64,000 nucleotides of DNA from Pelecanus crispus. Taxonomy: Eukaryota; Chordata; Aves; Pelecaniformes; Pelecanidae. The stretch is from contig NC_134675.1 of NCBI RefSeq assembly GCF_030463565.1, positions 21,473,862 to 21,537,861 of the forward strand, read 5' to 3'. Position numbers and translations under genes: made by a program. The notes beneath the pieces are model-generated. The model was not told where the DNA came from. It was given only the letters and a program-made list of their open reading frames with translations, and did no database searches. Below are positions 1 through 12,700 of the stretch, one piece after another; the stretch's first letter is position 1, and each line of letters begins with the position of its first letter.

Positions 1-3000
1 TGCAGATCCAAAAAGACATTAGTGGCAACATTAATATGGTATTCAGTGACTAACCTCTTGCTCAGCAAGCTGTGGCTTGCCATTTTTATCTGACCCATTT
101 TCATACTCGGATGACAGTTTAAGTACTGTTTGCGTTCCTTCACTGTTGACTTATCTACAACAATGCAGTCACAGGCTCCAAAATGATGAGCAGCTTTTGA
201 AAACAGGAACATCCTGATAATTTGGAGTTAAATGTTTATGTGGTGTCACCACTTGAGCTCTCATACTATGCACCACACCAGCTGGTCCCAGAGTCCTGTT
301 AGGACACAGGTGCTATTTCCTCCAGCTTTGAAACCATCAGGCTGAATAACCTACATCCCACCTGGGCCACCAGGATGAAAAAGTGCTCCAGGCAGAATAT
401 AATAGTATTTTCACTGATCCTTATTGAGAAGCACACATTCAAGCATTACACAGCACAGCGTCCGGATGGCACCTCACTGGCTACCAACACCGCTATTTGC
501 GACACAGCATCCAAATCGTATTTGAGCTGGCAATTTGAGAACCTGGATATGCCAAAGTGTTTGCTTGTGCAGAAACAGCAACTGTAGCAGCCTTCACACC
601 GAGTGTGGTAAATCACAGCCAGGTCAAAGACAACCAGATCTCCGACTGCTCAGAGGCCGGCATGACTGCTGCTACTATGCCCTGCTTAGTCCCACTAGCA
701 CAAGTCCTGCTCCAAGCAGGATGATCTAAGTGAAGCAGGATTACCTCTCTGCACCGATCTCACAGCCCAAATTGCTCAGTGTGCAAATACTTGTCTTATT
801 AGACCTATTGACACAGTAAGTGGTAGACACCTCCCCTTGCACAGCCTTCTTGTTTGCCCGAAATAGATACTAGCCACAGAGGGTACAAGCACACACTGTG
901 GTATTTACATAGCAACACTCTGTTTTGGTACAGTAAAAAAACCTAAACACACCTAGACTAGATGGGCTGCACTGACAGCTGCCAGTTTAACCTCAGCAGC
1001 TAGACTAAGGAATAAAAGCCTCCTAGTTTCTTCCCAGTATACTGATTTTTTTTAATAATAACAACTGCTATAACCTCATCTTGAATATAACTCTGCTACA
1101 AATCCTGCAAGCACGTTAAGAAACACACCAAGTGTTTTAGGATATTTGATGGTAAAAAGTCTTTCTGAAGCAAAACATTGATGCACGTAGTATTCACTTT
1201 GTTCCAGCCCAATCAGAACAGTACTAGTTAGCGAAGTTAAAATCTGATCCAGGAAGCCAAGAACCCTTTTCTTTTTGTAAACAATGACCCTTCTGCCTGA
1301 ATACGCTGATGGGTAAGGGTGCAATTTGTTTTAAATGGCAAATTCTAAAGCAATAAGCAAAACCTACATATAGGAAGTATTATGCAAGCCGCTGTTTCAA
1401 TAGTCACATGTTCAAGTGAAGCAATTAAAGGTTTTTTTGAACTGTTATTTAATATGGCTGTTAGCCACTTCATCCTTAGCAGTTAAAAGCATATTGAGGA
1501 AGTTCTGAGAATAGTCCTGGCAAACTGTACCTGTCAGTCTGGTCTCTGACACCATGTACTATATGATATTCCTGACCCAAGGATCTACTACAAGAGTAAG
1601 ATTTCTCTCCACTTTAGCATAATGCAGAAATCACTGGCCAACTCATAGAAGTATCCTCCAGTTTGGTAGCAAAATGGAAACATTTCAGATAAAACCAGTT
1701 ACTGGTTATGAATGAGGAACAGTTTTGAAACCAAGTGGAACTTAGTTTTTGTGGTCACACAAACCACACTTCAATTTTCAGATATTGGAGTTAAAAGCTT
1801 TCATGCTGTATAGCGACAGTGACAATACAACAGCAGTATTAACGTACTGCACTTGGTATAACCCACACTTTTCGCACAACAGATGAGAGCTGTATTTCTA
1901 GATGCCACTAATTACTAAAACTTAAGCTTGAACTTCCAATTATTCAAATGACAGGAGAGCATTTGAAGTTACATGCTTAGGCATAGTTATAGGCGTATGC
2001 TAAGAATACCCTTCAAGACAGGAAAAGAGTTCCTTCCTCTCCATCCATACCTTATGTTCTTATCTTCATCTCCATCTGAACATGGTCCTGAGCAACCTGC
2101 TCTAGGTGGCTCTGCTCGAGCAGGGGGTGTGGACATGATGATCTCAAGAGGTCCCTTCCAACCTCAATTCTGTGATTCAACAACAGTCCTCTAACCTCCA
2201 ATAAGCAGCTCAACAATAAGTACAAGAGATGCATCAACTATGTAGACCAGTTTCATCAGCCTGCCAGAGACACTGAGCCAAAGGTAGCTGTTGGGCTAGA
2301 TGCTTTACAGTAAGCCAAAAATCACTTGGTGGGATTAATTCTTAACAACCCTGGAGAAAACTGAAAAAATTGCCCATATGATTTCTTAAGACATAAGCCA
2401 AGGAAGTTGCTCCACTACTCCTCAGAAACAGTACTGTGACAGTGTTACTGGTATCATTAGGAACAGAGGGTACACAAAAGGGTAGACAAGTTAACCAGCC
2501 AGCTTACGGCACCATTTGTTTTGATTTTGTTATTTTGAAGCCAGGAGCATGTTCCACCACATGGTACTGTTTTGAGAAATATTTAATACAGGTTGAATTC
2601 TAGCTCCAAGCAGTGTCTTTGCTAGTCTGGTTTAGGAAGCAGAAGAGAGAAATAAAAACAGACTCAAAAGACAAGCAGTTCAGAGCGTTCATAGATACAA
2701 GAGAAGAACTGCTGAAGAGCTGGCAGCTATTTATTTATTAGATATTATTTATTAGATAAAGACATTAATTGTCTTGCAGCAGGATCACTGGGCCACAGCA
2801 AAGGAGACCATCTAAAAATTAAGTTTTGATAGACCATTTTTATTAATCCTTAACCATGTATTTAAGTGAGGCATTTCTTATTCTGTACTTCAACTTTACA
2901 CTTGCAAGACTGAATAAAAAGCTCAAGAAAAAATAGAATTCCCCAGGACCCTCTTATATGAACGATTATCCAGGAAGATCAAGGCTGAGTTTCTAAAAGC

Positions 3001-3666
3001 AGAAGTTGCTATAGCATGAAAAATCATGTTAGAAATGTCACACGAACCTCCCAGTACTGCCTTGAATGATTACTGATTTGAAGAAGCTACATTACATACA
3101 ACAAACTGGACTTTAATGTTCCACAGAAATATTAATCCTCCCAAATTACACCCCATTTTGTAAAAGATAAGCACATATACAGGCAAATATTTTTTGTGAT
3201 ACCAATCATCTGCATGACACTACACATCTCAAATGTAGAGGATATTATCTTCTTCACTTGCCTGCTGAACCAGATTAGTCCAATTTAGGAAAAAAATTCA
3301 CTGCTGAGCAAAAAGCAAGCATAGCTCAATGATATATTAAAAGCTTCACTTTCAATCCAACTTCTCACATGACTTCCATAGAAAGGAGCTACAGATCAGC
3401 TTTGATTTTGAAGGGGGAAGTGGGAGGTAGTATTCTGCCACGAAGGAGTGGGGAACAGTCACAGGCTGAATTTCAGTTTAACCAGAACAGGCACAGCATC
3501 AGCAAGCAACTATGCAAGAAGGAAGCCAAGGCACTTCATGCTTAACAAAAAACTACTCAGATGCTAAACAGATTAGTCTCTATGGACTGTCTAGGCTGGG
3601 ACATCAATCAGCAGCAATAGTAGGATTAAACCTATTGAAGAGACAAGGATGCCAAATTTTGCTTAC
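1..3666 (-). other. UBAP1 intron 2 (partial; continues beyond window)
   Basis: The sequence begins at the exon 2 donor and runs off the left edge. It is AT-rich and holds one old CR1 tail at 2082-2181. No exon matching the next part of UBAP1 was recognised. Short ORFs here have no recognisable domains. Confidence 0.7.
2082..2181 (+). mobile_element. CR1 LINE 3'-end fragment
   Basis: About 100 bp match the terminal part of CR1: a GAGCAACCTGCTCTAGGTGG-like stretch, a CTGCTCGAGCAGGGGG hairpin, GATGATCTC, GGTCCCTTCCAACCTC and an ATTCTGTGATTC tail. It is a 5'-truncated, diverged copy lying antisense to UBAP1. Confidence 0.85.
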
Positions 3667-3707
3667 CATGAGAGTCAGATCCCAACTTCTTAGAAGCCAT
3701 TTAGAAC
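3667..3707 (-). CDS. UBAP1: UBAP1 exon 2 with start codon (41 nt; coding 3667-3700)
   Basis: On the minus strand a pyrimidine-rich acceptor ending TTTTTCAG (CAG at 3710-3708) precedes seven 5'-UTR bases, then ATG at 3700-3698. The reading is [11 protein letters not shown] plus the first base of a Gly codon, and the donor GTAAGC begins at 3666. The exon ends in phase 1. Relative to the mammalian protein, the residues after MASKKLG differ slightly (S-D-S-H here). The coding part is too short for ORF finders, so it would be missed without homology. Confidence 0.88.
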
Positions 3708-6700
3708 CTGAAAAACAATTTAAAACAGCTTTAACAAATTTATACATGTAGCACAGCATAAGCCGATACAGTTCTACAGCATCTTATGTCTAGATTATGG
3801 GATGTTGCAGACACTTGCTGTTTATCCTGTTCCCAAGATAGATAAGCAAACTTATTTTATAGCTCTGAGAATTGACGGAGCAGGCAAATAATTTAGCCCA
3901 GGGTCTGACAATCTAAATGGCAAAATGAAGAGAGGAAAAAACCAAAACAAAACAAACCCCACAGAGCCAAGAAGCAGCCAGGTTGATCAGGAAGGCAGAG
4001 AGTTCCAGATCACAGCGCTCAGAGGCCGCTCCATCCCAGCCCCATGGAGCATAGCCTGCCTCCCCTGACATTAAGAATAGCCCTTCCTACTGGAAATACC
4101 ACACCAATCCTCTTCAGTTTAATCCCTGTTGCTCCAAAAAGGGATACTATCATATTGGGTACGCAGTCAGTTAGCCAGTGTGGCACTTGTCTAGACACAC
4201 TGGGTAATGCACAGATAACAATACAGGCATACAATAAATGGTGCCATTAGGAAGATATTTTCAGATACACACAAGAGAACAATGCTAACAATAGTCCTCA
4301 TCCACTGCCCACAGAATTTTACTAACAACTTTTAAGATTCGGATACAAATCCTACATGGCCAAGATGTTAAGCACAGAAGTGCCTAGCCAGCTTTTAACA
4401 CAGAGCAGGCCTGTCCCGAGAAAAGAACTGCTTTTAAGATAGAATTAGCTGTCAGCTAAAACCCTGCTCCAGGATGCTTATGGTGTGCTCAGTAACATAA
4501 CTGGTTCTTTTGCTAGATTAGAAGTACATCACAAGATCTTTCTCAAGACACCACAGCATAATTCTTCGAATAACTGAATTTAAGTCCTCCTTTGACATTA
4601 TACACGACAAAGAATCAGAGTTGCCCTTTGTTTCTGAAGTCCTCCAGCTCAGACTGAAATGCCCAACAGCCGTTCTTCAAAAACATGACGTTATCTAGGA
4701 CACCCTCACCAGCAGCAGACAGCGTTCAAAGCACAACTTGGAGCAGATCTAACATTCACACCCATCATTCCCCAATTGAGATCTTAGTCTTAGCCTCACT
4801 GTTTCCATTGCAGATTCCAACTGCAAATGTTACCTTAAAGGAAGGGCATCATAAGGTGATGATTATAGAGAAAGCTTAGCTATTCCTCCTGGCAGCTGCC
4901 GACACATCTGGGGTCAGGAAGAGCCAGTTTCAAGTACTTTAGAAAAGTACCTTTTGCCATGCAAAGGTCCCTTTCAACATTATGTTGAAATCAATAGGTG
5001 AACCAACCCTACTGGCTAACAGGAATTCAACACACTGCTAAAGTCAAAGCTGTACAGAGATTACCCAGGTGCAACCAGACTTCATGAAACACAGCGAGCA
5101 GACACTAGGCTACGGGGAAGTGAGTCATGCTGGGTAACTCCAGGTGTACCTTGTACATAGAAGCCATGTGTCATTCTGCTCGACATTTGTCAGGTTCTTC
5201 TCAACACATTACCATCTCTCTCAACATTGGCATTATGTCCAAAACCACTCCATTAAGCCAGAGAACTGGTTTGTCACTAGCCAGCAACTGCTTCTCAGAA
5301 GCGAAAAAAACATCACGGCTTCAAAGACGGAAGAAAAAGGAGGTGAAACAGTGCCGAGCCTGCCATCTCAGGAAGGCTGTCAAGGGCAAAGCCACAAGAC
5401 CACCCGGTACAGTTGCATGTCAACTACTACAGCTGAATGGGCTTTAGTCCCAGTGTCACTGAAGGAGACCAGACTACAGACTACAGCACATGAAATAGGC
5501 TGCACCTTTCAGACCTGGATCACACTGTCAGACAAGCTGCTGCATTGCTAGTTCCTCTGTATGAGAGTAGCAATTAAGATGTGAAATGTCGTGGTTTAGC
5601 CCCAGCCAGCAACTAAACACCACGCAGCCGCTCACTCACTCCCCCTACCCTGATGGGATGGGGGAGAGAATCGGAGGAGTAAGAGTGAGAAACACTCCTG
5701 GGTTGAGATAAGAACAGCTTAATAATTGAAATAAAGTAAAACAGTAGTAGTAATAATAACAATAGTAATAATATACAAAGCAAGTGATGCACAATGCAAT
5801 TGCTCACCACCTGCCGACTGATACCCAGACAGTTCCCGAGCAGCGATCGCTGCCCCACGGCCAACCCCTCCCAGTTTCTATACTGAGCATGATGTCATAT
5901 GGTATGGAATAGCCCTTTGGTCAGTTTGGATCAACTATTCTGGCTGTGCCCCCTCCCAGTTTCTTGTGCACCTGGCAGAGCATGGGAAGCTGAAAAGTCC
6001 TTGACTAGAGAGAGCACTACTTAGCAACAACTAAAACATCAGTGTGTTATCAGCATTCTTCTCCTACTAAATCCAAAACACAGCACTATGCCTGCTACTA
6101 GGAAGAAAATTAACTCTATCCCAGCTGAAACCAGGACAGATGTCAACTTGATTTGTTGTTATTGAAAAAGCCAGGCCACATGTGAAATCATACAGCCCTC
6201 ACGTACTTCACCAGTCCTCTGCATGTCACTGGAGACTGTGACACACCACCTACAAGCATGTACTATGGCTGCCCATCATCCACTACTATTACATCAGAGC
6301 TGAACTAGGGAGAGTGTAGAGTCCTCTACACACTTCCTTTAATTTCTCTGAGTTTGTCTTTCTTCTAGTTACTACCTCAGACTGAAAAGCAAGTGCTCCT
6401 TTTCTAAAGGATTTTAAAATTTCTGATGAGAGGAAGTAACCTCCTCACTTTTGCAACTCAACTGACAAGGAAGTTTTTTCAGTGCAGCACCAGTTATCTA
6501 CAGGCAATATAGCTTATGCCGTCTACCTCATTTATCAGAAGCAGCTTACTCCAGACTGTACCAACATAAAGGACATTGAAAAGAAAATTCAAAGAGATCA
6601 TTTTTAGAATGATAATTTATATCCCCTTCTCCAGCAGGCCATTGCAAGGACATATTGAAGATCAGTGTACGAGATGGTAAACTTAGTAACTGAACACTAA

Positions 6701-9700
6701 GTTACCATGATGTTATCAATTTGCTCCAGGGACATTAGTAGCAATGCATACAAATCCCACAGAACCAAAGATGTGCACATCTAGCATCCAGGGAGTTTTG
6801 CAGTAGTACATCAATCTGGAGCTGCATAAAGCCTTGGATGTGTCCTCAGTGTCAAAACATCCCACACAAGCAATAAGTATCTTGCTTTCGTTGGCAATCC
6901 TGTAGTAAAATCGTAGTGCAGACCAGGCACCTGCATTAACTTCAGGGTACAGTGGGAAAAATGATTCCTCTGCCATATGCAACACCTTATTTTAACTACA
7001 GAACTAGTTAAGGCACATCAATAGCAAGCTAATCATGAAATGTGCCATTTCCAGACAGTCACATTTTTAGATTCAGGTAGCATTTGAGTTTATAGCACAG
7101 TAGCTCTTCCCAATGCACTGTGAGTATGCACTTATTAAGATACCAATACCGCAGAAGGCACCGTCAGCAAATAGAATTGTTAAGCACTGCACACAGTAAT
7201 GCTAGAACAGGCTGCCAGCCACATTTCATCACCTCCTTTCCAAAGAGGGTTTAACTGAAATAGTGCCTTCTGACTAATCAGATTTGATAGGCTATTCAGG
7301 GACCACTCTTATAAGCACCTTGCTGTTGCTCTGTCCTGCTTGCTGGAAAAAAAAAAAAAAAATATCACACCACCAACAAAATTTGCAGCCAGTTAGAAGG
7401 TTACTGATGTTGCTACTATGCTTCTAGGCCTGAACTGCATTTGCTTAGTCAAAGCTGTTACACTGTGCAGTAAAGGTTTGCTTACCTTTGGGAGCAAGTC
7501 CTTTAAATTTCTAAAAGAGCAGTAACAAAGCCTTACTCCAAACCAGCTGATGGATGACTGCAGCCTTATCACTGTTGCCTTTGAACTCCAGAACGGGATG
7601 CTGAAGGGCATCTGTGGGAACGGCACATAGGGGCACAAATTTTGGTCTGCTGCTTTACTGAACATTTTAAGTTGATAAAAAAAAAACGTACTCAACTGCA
7701 TGTAAACTTTTTCAACACCTTTCCTGGGCTAGGGAAAGAATTTAGTTGCATAGTACTACAAGGCTTTCTTACAGCCACCTACAAGCTCTCTTCTATAAAC
7801 ACAGACCTCCTTAGCCCCGTTCCCTCATTCTTGGTTCTGGCTAACCCTCTGAAGATCAGGGCTACAAGTGCCTAAAAGTTATAAACAACTTTAACGTCAG
7901 CAGCCACTGAAGCAACCTGATGTGAGCTGTTCCCTTCCTGTCTGTATGTTCATTTTTCACTTAATAACACTGAGGCAATAGGGCAACATTCTTAAAATCA
8001 GCCAGCCAGCGAGCGGAACACAGTATAGCAGAGCCCAGGACAAGGGCAGAGGACCTCAGAGTGATGACAGAAGTCGATGGGGGGGGGGGGGGGGGGGGAG
8101 GAAACAGACAAACACCCACAACACAAATATGCAGAAACAGAAGTGACAAGACAAAACCGATAACAGAAACAACTGGCACAAAGAGATATAGAAGACAAGC
8201 TGGAAAGGCTTGAAGGGACAGCATAGAGATGACCAAGATGTTGCTACTTAAACCTGAATGACTACTTAGCTGTGCTGCCAGACAACAAGGAGAACACAGA
8301 AAAGCGTGACTTGGTGCATTCAAACAATACCAAAGGGACAGTCTCATCAACAGATGAGGAAAAAAAAAAAAAAAAAAATATTACTACCAAGACTGACTCA
8401 TGAGGAACTGCTGGGAAGTTGGGGTGTTTTTAAATTATTATTTCCATGTTCCTTCTATTGGCATTTTCCCTGAAGTTTAGATCTACATTCCTTTTCTTCC
8501 GAAAGAGCTCTGACTGGTCAAGTTGGAATCATCCTATCACTAATGGTACCTGGAACAGCTTTCTCAGTGACAACTCAAGCCAATTTAACTGTTTGTTAAG
8601 CAGAACTGGTCTCTTGTTGCTATATCCCTCATTTTGGAGTGCAAGAATTCAGACCACATGAATTCTCTGAACTAACTCCCACCTAAGATTCAGATAAATG
8701 AGAAATGTACTTATTATGGATCAGAGGAAACCAAAATGCCTCAAGTTATCAACCATAATCAAATCAGCACATCTATGATTTTCAGAGGAGACCTGATCTT
8801 GCAACTTCCATTTTGCCTGCTAATACACATTGTATAGTCCAAGTACACAGAACTGAGGATGCATCCATTCACTCTGAAAACTACAAAAAGACAAATAAAA
8901 ACACTTTAAAAAGAAGAGATTTTTTTTGCTGCCTATATTACATTAATAAACTACTACTGATTTTACACTGAGAAACAGTGAAAAGCAGTTTGATTCAAGT
9001 GATTGATTTCTAGTGTGTCACAGGTATTCCAGATTTAGACAGTGTTTTAAGTTTTTACTATAACTACTTGTTTCAGTGCAAGTGAAAGGCTATAACCAAC
9101 ATCAGGATTCTGTATATAGCCTCATACAACAAAAGCAGAAGTAGACAGTGCCTGTTGCTAAGATAAAACAAAAGTTAGGATACTCGTATCAAAGCTTCCC
9201 ACCTATGTAAGCATTCAATTATTGCTATGCAACTGAGATCTCTTATGTAGACTGACAGTAAAAAGCTGATCACAGAAGTTTTCTACTGTAGTAAACAGAT
9301 TCCATTTTCATTTACTGCAGTCTCCAAATAGATGACATCACCACAAAATCTGCAGCAACTGCTTCTGCTTTGTACCTCTAACACTTCTGCAAGAAAAAGC
9401 ATCACTTTCACTAGTCTTAACAGGAAAAAAAAAAAGTTTTAAGTATATCTACAATAATTCCTTTCAAGTGCTACTGCAATCCAGGAGATAAGGTACATTA
9501 AGGTTTTTGCTCTATTTTAAGATCAACAAGAGCAAACCAGACCCTCCTTGAAGCAAACACAGGTATGCAGTTTCCATTCAGTTTTCAACGGCCACTGGTT
9601 AAAACAAATCTAATGACATGCCTTCATCTCACGGACTTATTATAAGTACAAGCAGTCACCCTACGTTTAACAAAATGCAGAGTAGGGATTACACTGACAA

Positions 9701-12700
9701 CAGAGGGTGGAGGGAGGAAGGGATGAGATCTCTCTGCTGCATATGCACCCCATGGATTGACTATCCGAGCAACTGCGATGAGCGCGCTAAATTTTGAAGG
9801 ACAGTCCATAACAAACTAATTCAGTTTGTTATTTCCAGTGCAATGAGTGAGGGGCAGAGGGACAGGAACCAATAAAACAGCACTTTTAAAAACATTTCCA
9901 GAATACATGAATAGGAAGGACAGGGAGAAAAAAGCCCCTGAAGAGTAGGTCTGTGTGCAGATCCCATTACTGGATTACAAGACAACACTATTTAGCAATG
10001 GCAATAACATCCATTATAGGGCTTTACATGCAGATGTTGGATAGCATCTTCCTAGCAGTGACAAACATTAGGAAAAATTGATTCTTCAAATTGTGTTGTT
10101 GCTTAACGTGACATAGTGGGCAATTAGACCTTCTGCTTCAGTACATATCAATCAATGTGAAGTTAAAGTGGAAGACAGCTCTTCCACAGGCTCTCAGAAA
10201 AGTACAGCATCTCTTGCTCTGTTGTTCTGTATGGATTCATTACATTAATATTAGACACCTGTAGTTACACAACTATCTTCATGTCATGTCCCACTTCGTT
10301 CATTAAAGACAATGCACTTGTTAAAAGCACATACTATTTGAGCTGGTTAAGGATTTAAGGCTCTTAACTGATAACAGACAGCTCTATTCCTCCTTTAAGA
10401 TCCTGACTGTGTATTTGGGACATAAGGTAATTTGCCATACATTTCAACCAGAAATAAGGGAAAACCCTACAATGGCTGAGGAAATGCAGTACACTGATGC
10501 ACCAGTTTTTCCAGTCACTGAATTGCTTACCAGCCATACAAGTTTCCAATGAAGTTGAAGCTTATATATCAGGTCAACCAGGGGATCAGGCCCAGCCAGC
10601 ATGGGTTCACAAAAGGCAGGTCCTGCTTGACCAACCTGATCTCCTTCTATGACCTGGTGACCCACCTGGTAGATGATGGAAAGGCTGTGGATGTCATCTA
10701 CCTCGACTTTAGCAAAGCTTTTGACACCATCTCGCATAATATCCTCCTCGGGAAGCTGGCAGCTCACGGCTTAGACAGGCATACTCTTCGCTGGGTAAAG
10801 AACTGGTTGGGTGGCCGAGCCCAGAGAGTAGTGATAAATGGTGTTAAGTCCAGTTGGCGGCCGGTCACGAGCGGTGTTCCCCAGGGCTCTGTTTTAGGGC
10901 CAGTCTTGTTCAATATCTTTATCAATGATCTGGATGAGGGGATCGAGTGCACCCTCAGTAAGTTTGCAGACGACACCAAATTGGGTGGGAGTGTCGATCT
11001 GCTCGAGGGTAGGATGGCCCTGCAGAGGGACCTGGACAGGCTGGATCGATGGGCCGTGGCCAACTGTATGAGGTTCAACAAGGCCAAGTGCCGGGTCCTG
11101 CACTTCGGTCACAACAACCCCATGCAACGCTACAGGCTTGGGGAGGAGTGGCTGGAAAGCTGCCTGGCCGAAAAGGACCTGGGGGTGTTAGTAGATAGCC
11201 GGCTGAACATGAGCCAGCAGTGTGCCCAGGTGGCCAAGAAGGCCAACAGCATCCTGGCTTGTATCAGGAATGCTGTGGCCAGCAGGAGCAGGGAGGTGAT
11301 TGTCCCCCTGTACTCGGCGCTGGTGAGGCCGCACCTGGAATACTGTGTCCAGTTTTGGGCCCCTCAGTACAAGAAAGACATGGAGGTGCTGGAGCGTGTT
11401 CAGAGGCGGGCAACGAAGCTGGTGAAGGGTCTGGAGAACAAGTCTTATGAGGAGCGGCTGAGGGAACTGGGGTTGTTTAGCCTGGAAAAGAGGAGGCTGA
11501 GGGGAGACCTTATCGCTCTCTACAACTACCTGAAAGGAGGTTGTAGTGAGGTGGGTGTTGGTCTCTTCTCCCAAGTAGCTAGCGATAGGACGAGAGGAAA
11601 TGGGCTTAAGCTGCGCCAGGGGAGGTTTAGACTGGAAATTAGGAAAAATTTCTTTACGGAAAGGGTGGTCAGGCATTGGAACAGGCTGCCCAGAGAGGTG
11701 GTGGAGTCACCATCCCTGGAGGCGTTTAAAAAACGGGTAGATGTGGCACTTCAGGATATGGTTTAGTCTGGTCTACCCTTGATTAGTCTAGAGTGGGCTT
11801 GGTAGTGTAGGTTAATGGTTGGACTGGATGATCTTAAAGGTCTTTTCCAACCTAGATGATTCTATGATTCTATACCACACAAGCCTCTAGAACTACAAGT
11901 TTCACAGGCAAGAGCATAAGAAAACTGAAAATTACTTAGCCCTGTAGTCAAGGCAGATCAGTGCAAGCTTTTCCTTTGGCCAGAGACTGACGTGCCAAAC
12001 AAGTATAGAAGATGCACCTATTCTAAATTCACATTTAACTGTTGCAGCAAACGGGTAACTTTTTTTAAAGCGGACTCTATCCAAAAAGAGAGTCCTGTCA
12101 CAAGAGAAAAGCATCTGCAACTAACATCTAAGGCCAGCCTGACTTCCAAACTCAGCAAATAAGGGGATAGCCCAGGTTCCGTCAACTCTGAGAGCAGATA
12201 TGGGTTTTTAGAGTGTAGGTAACAGTCACTAGTAGGAACTAAGTTATTTAAAGATCATCTAAACAGAAAAGTGGGGGGGAAGAAATTAGTTTACATCTTC
12301 TTTTGCTTCTCGAGATCAACTTCACTAATCTAGAAGCTACAACATCACCAAGAAAAGGGTGGTAAACTAGAGATAGAAGGACCATCTCCCCCTCCTTGAG
12401 ATACAACAGAAACAAGACAGAAATTTGCATGATAAGCCATAGCAGAAAATATAAATATGTTGTGCTACTCCTACATTCTAGGAAAAAAGCGAGAAAAGAT
12501 GATCCAGCACTTGTACCACCAGTGAGGGCTACAATAATCTCACAATGCAGTAACAAAACAAGTCCTAAATTCAACAAGCAGAGCAACTGCTTTTAACTAC
12601 TATTTTCCTATATCTAAAGTCTTGGATAGCAAATACCTACCATTTCTGAGAGCTTAAAATAGTCAGATGGAAAGCATCTAGTAATTATTAACAAATTTAG

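Noticed and set aside
5144-5551. 135-codon + strand ORF in UBAP1 intron 1
   Set aside because: No domain, low-complexity composition, overlaps another frame of similar length and lies antisense in an intron.
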